The notes beneath the pieces were generated by a model. It searched no databases. It was not told the origin of the DNA and saw only the letters and a program-made list of their open reading frames with translations. Both the position numbers and the translations under genes were made by a program. A stretch of DNA of 64,000 bases, from the NCBI GenBank assembly GCA_036897445.1, contig JAYMTL010000015.1, forward strand, positions 1 through 64,000. Direction: 5' to 3'. The DNA comes from Pelargonium tetragonum (Eukaryota > Streptophyta > Magnoliopsida > Geraniales > Geraniaceae). Position 1 is the stretch's first letter. Each line of letters opens with the position of its first letter. Positions 62,285 to 64,000 of this stretch are shown here, piece by piece.

Positions 62285-64000
62285 TAAAATCTCAATATTC
62301 TAGATCCTTATAAAAAACTGACGTGGGAAAGTCTCGCTCGGAGCTTTTTTATCTTTTATAGGATCCGCTATCTGAAGTCTCTAAGTATTGTATATACTTA
62401 ATTAATATCAGAACTAAAGAGAGCTCTAGGATGGGAAAAGCCTCAAATAACAAGGAGTACAAAACTGCTTTACTCAGGAGAGAACAAGTGCCAGAGTTAC
62501 ACTTTTAAGGGCGCTCTTTGTATAAGAAAATAACAAGAACTTAGTTAGACTTTGGTTGTTAAGCAAGCAGGGAAGCATGCATTAAGAATCTAATGCTGAG
62601 TTTGAATATAAGTCAAGAATAGATAGAAAGAGCTAGAGAAGGTTAAGTTTTTGGTATATTGTTTGACAAAAAGTTTATTTAGCTTTATAATATCTTTCTT
62701 TCTATTAGGATTTTCGCGGTAAAGCATTGCGTATCTTCTTCTTTTTTGCAACGAATTTAGAAGCCTCTTTTTTATAAGATAAAGCTAGGTTACTTAAGCA
62801 CTTGTAAATTAAAAGACTCCCATATGAAGAGCGCTGCTATATTCTTTTAGGGGCGGTAATCCAATAGAAAGGAAAGTCCAAGAAGAACGAAACTTATAAA
62901 GAAAATTTCCTTGTAAATGGATAACTAGAGTTGGTGAAATCCGTTTAGTAACTTTTACAAAGTACATTAAAAAAAATTCATGCGTTTTCCGTATATAAAA
63001 AGAATTATAAGAGTCTTGGTTATTGTAGTTAAGGTTCCCGGCAAGGTTTTAACTAGTCAATAGGAAGAAAATTATACTAGCTATTTGAAGCTCGTTCAGT
63101 AAGTTTCTTTTTATAAACTATTAAAATAATACTGTTGTGTGTTTTTCACTTTGCCATATTACTAAGGATAAGGAAATCCCCGTTAAAAGTTTAGTTGAAG
63201 AATTCCCATACCTGTTTTCTTAACTGCTTTACCTCGTATACACTTAGGGCGCCTCTCACCTCAATTATACCTTAAAATATAAGAAGCATGCTTTGTAAAT
63301 CCGTACCTAGACCCTTTTGGTGGTTTAAGTTCGCCGGGATATAAAAAAGAAAGGAGCCCTATTCACCTGTACTCAAGATTGTTAGTAACTAAAGACTCTG
63401 GCAGAGGAATCCAGCCATCAAATTCTCCTCAGGATGCTTTCTTTTTTGGCATCATACTCACGGGAGTGTCCCCTGTCAGTTCTTAAACCCAGGCATGACA
63501 CGCAAACCCAATTTTCCGTAGAATTAGTTTTCAACCCCAAAAGAATATTCTTAAGCGCCAGAGTCTTTCTCATCTAACCTAAAGGTAAGAGCGAGAAAAC
63601 TCCTTATATTATTATTAGATTCGTACAAGGCAGTTCCTTTATTCCTTTTATTTAAAATTTCGGGCTTGAGCCCTTATAGAATCCTATAATATTAAAAACT
63701 ACCTAAAGGAATTTAGCAGCAAAAGGCCCTTTAAAACGGAAAGCTAGTAGCAAGACCTAAACTATAGGATTTTTCCGAGCTTAGTTGTCGGCCAAGGCCT
63801 TAGATTCTTAACTAAACCCTCTCTTTGTAACTTGACCCGTTTGGGGAGTTTTCTATATTTTTACAAGCTTTAGTTATGCCTTAAATACAAATAGTAAAAA
63901 TTTATTAAGCTTGAGTATTTCAAAGAAATTCAGTGATTAAACTTAATGTAATAAGTATCTTATCCTAACCTAATAAAAGATAGGAATAAATAGAAAAGCC
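62285..64000. other. Gene-free stretch to the window end
   Basis: No gene, long frame or clear structured repeat recognised. It has the same AT-rich, stop-dense texture as the start of the window. Confidence 0.6.

Noticed and set aside
1-64000. rRNA genes, CRISPR arrays and insertion sequences
   Set aside because: Looked for conserved rRNA core words, regularly spaced identical repeats and transposase-length frames; none were found.

Overview
This 64 kb window is, as far as I can read it, almost entirely non-coding. The longest open frame on either strand, allowing non-ATG starts, is 99 codons. None of the short frames carries a recognisable domain, ribosome-binding site, conserved neighbour or codon pattern. 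DNA at roughly mid-30s percent GC (judged by eye) yields frames of this size by chance. I saw no rRNA core motifs, group I or II intron core, CRISPR array, insertion sequence or intact transposon.

The one gene I can support is a solitary, well-formed tRNA-Lys(UUU) at 15518-15590 (+). It has bacterial/mitochondrial-type features: A73, GCTC/GAGC D-stem and a GGGTGTA acceptor arm very like the mitochondrial trnK of land plants as I remember it. With the huge gene-free spacers this suggests either an expanded organellar (mitochondrial-type) chromosome or organelle-derived DNA. A competing reading is a repeat-induced-point-mutation (RIP)-like AT-rich compartment of a filamentous fungus, because TpA exceeds ApT in two of three hand-counted blocks. 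I cannot settle the organism.

Layout. 1-15.5 kb: gene-free, sprinkled with short GC-rich palindromes (core GGGG-N-N-CC flanked by AAG/CTT). 15.5 kb: trnK. 15.6-25 kb: gene-free, with a perfect 9-bp hairpin at 21.7 kb and a 19-nt AT palindrome at 21.83 kb. 25.1-29.5 kb: a tRNA-like relic, the first member of a degenerate pyrimidine-rich dispersed repeat, a 14-nt palindrome and a perfect 12-bp hairpin. 33.5 kb: second member of that repeat. 35.5 kb: a tRNA-like relic. 39.5-41.05 kb: a T/G-rich block unlike its surroundings. 41-59 kb: gene-free, with further repeat members at 50.8 and 53.7 kb. 59.4-60.4 kb: the most distinctive structure, a purine-rich, higher-GC island bounded by collinear degenerate direct repeats, with two perfect tandem 53-bp copies inside and a tRNA-like relic just downstream. 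61-64 kb: further members of two dispersed repeat families.

There is no gene set here that works together. The biology of the window is in its structure: one tRNA gene, several tRNA-like relics, abundant short palindromes, degenerate repeats and one compositionally foreign island. Counts and compositions are by eye or by short hand count and are marked as such.
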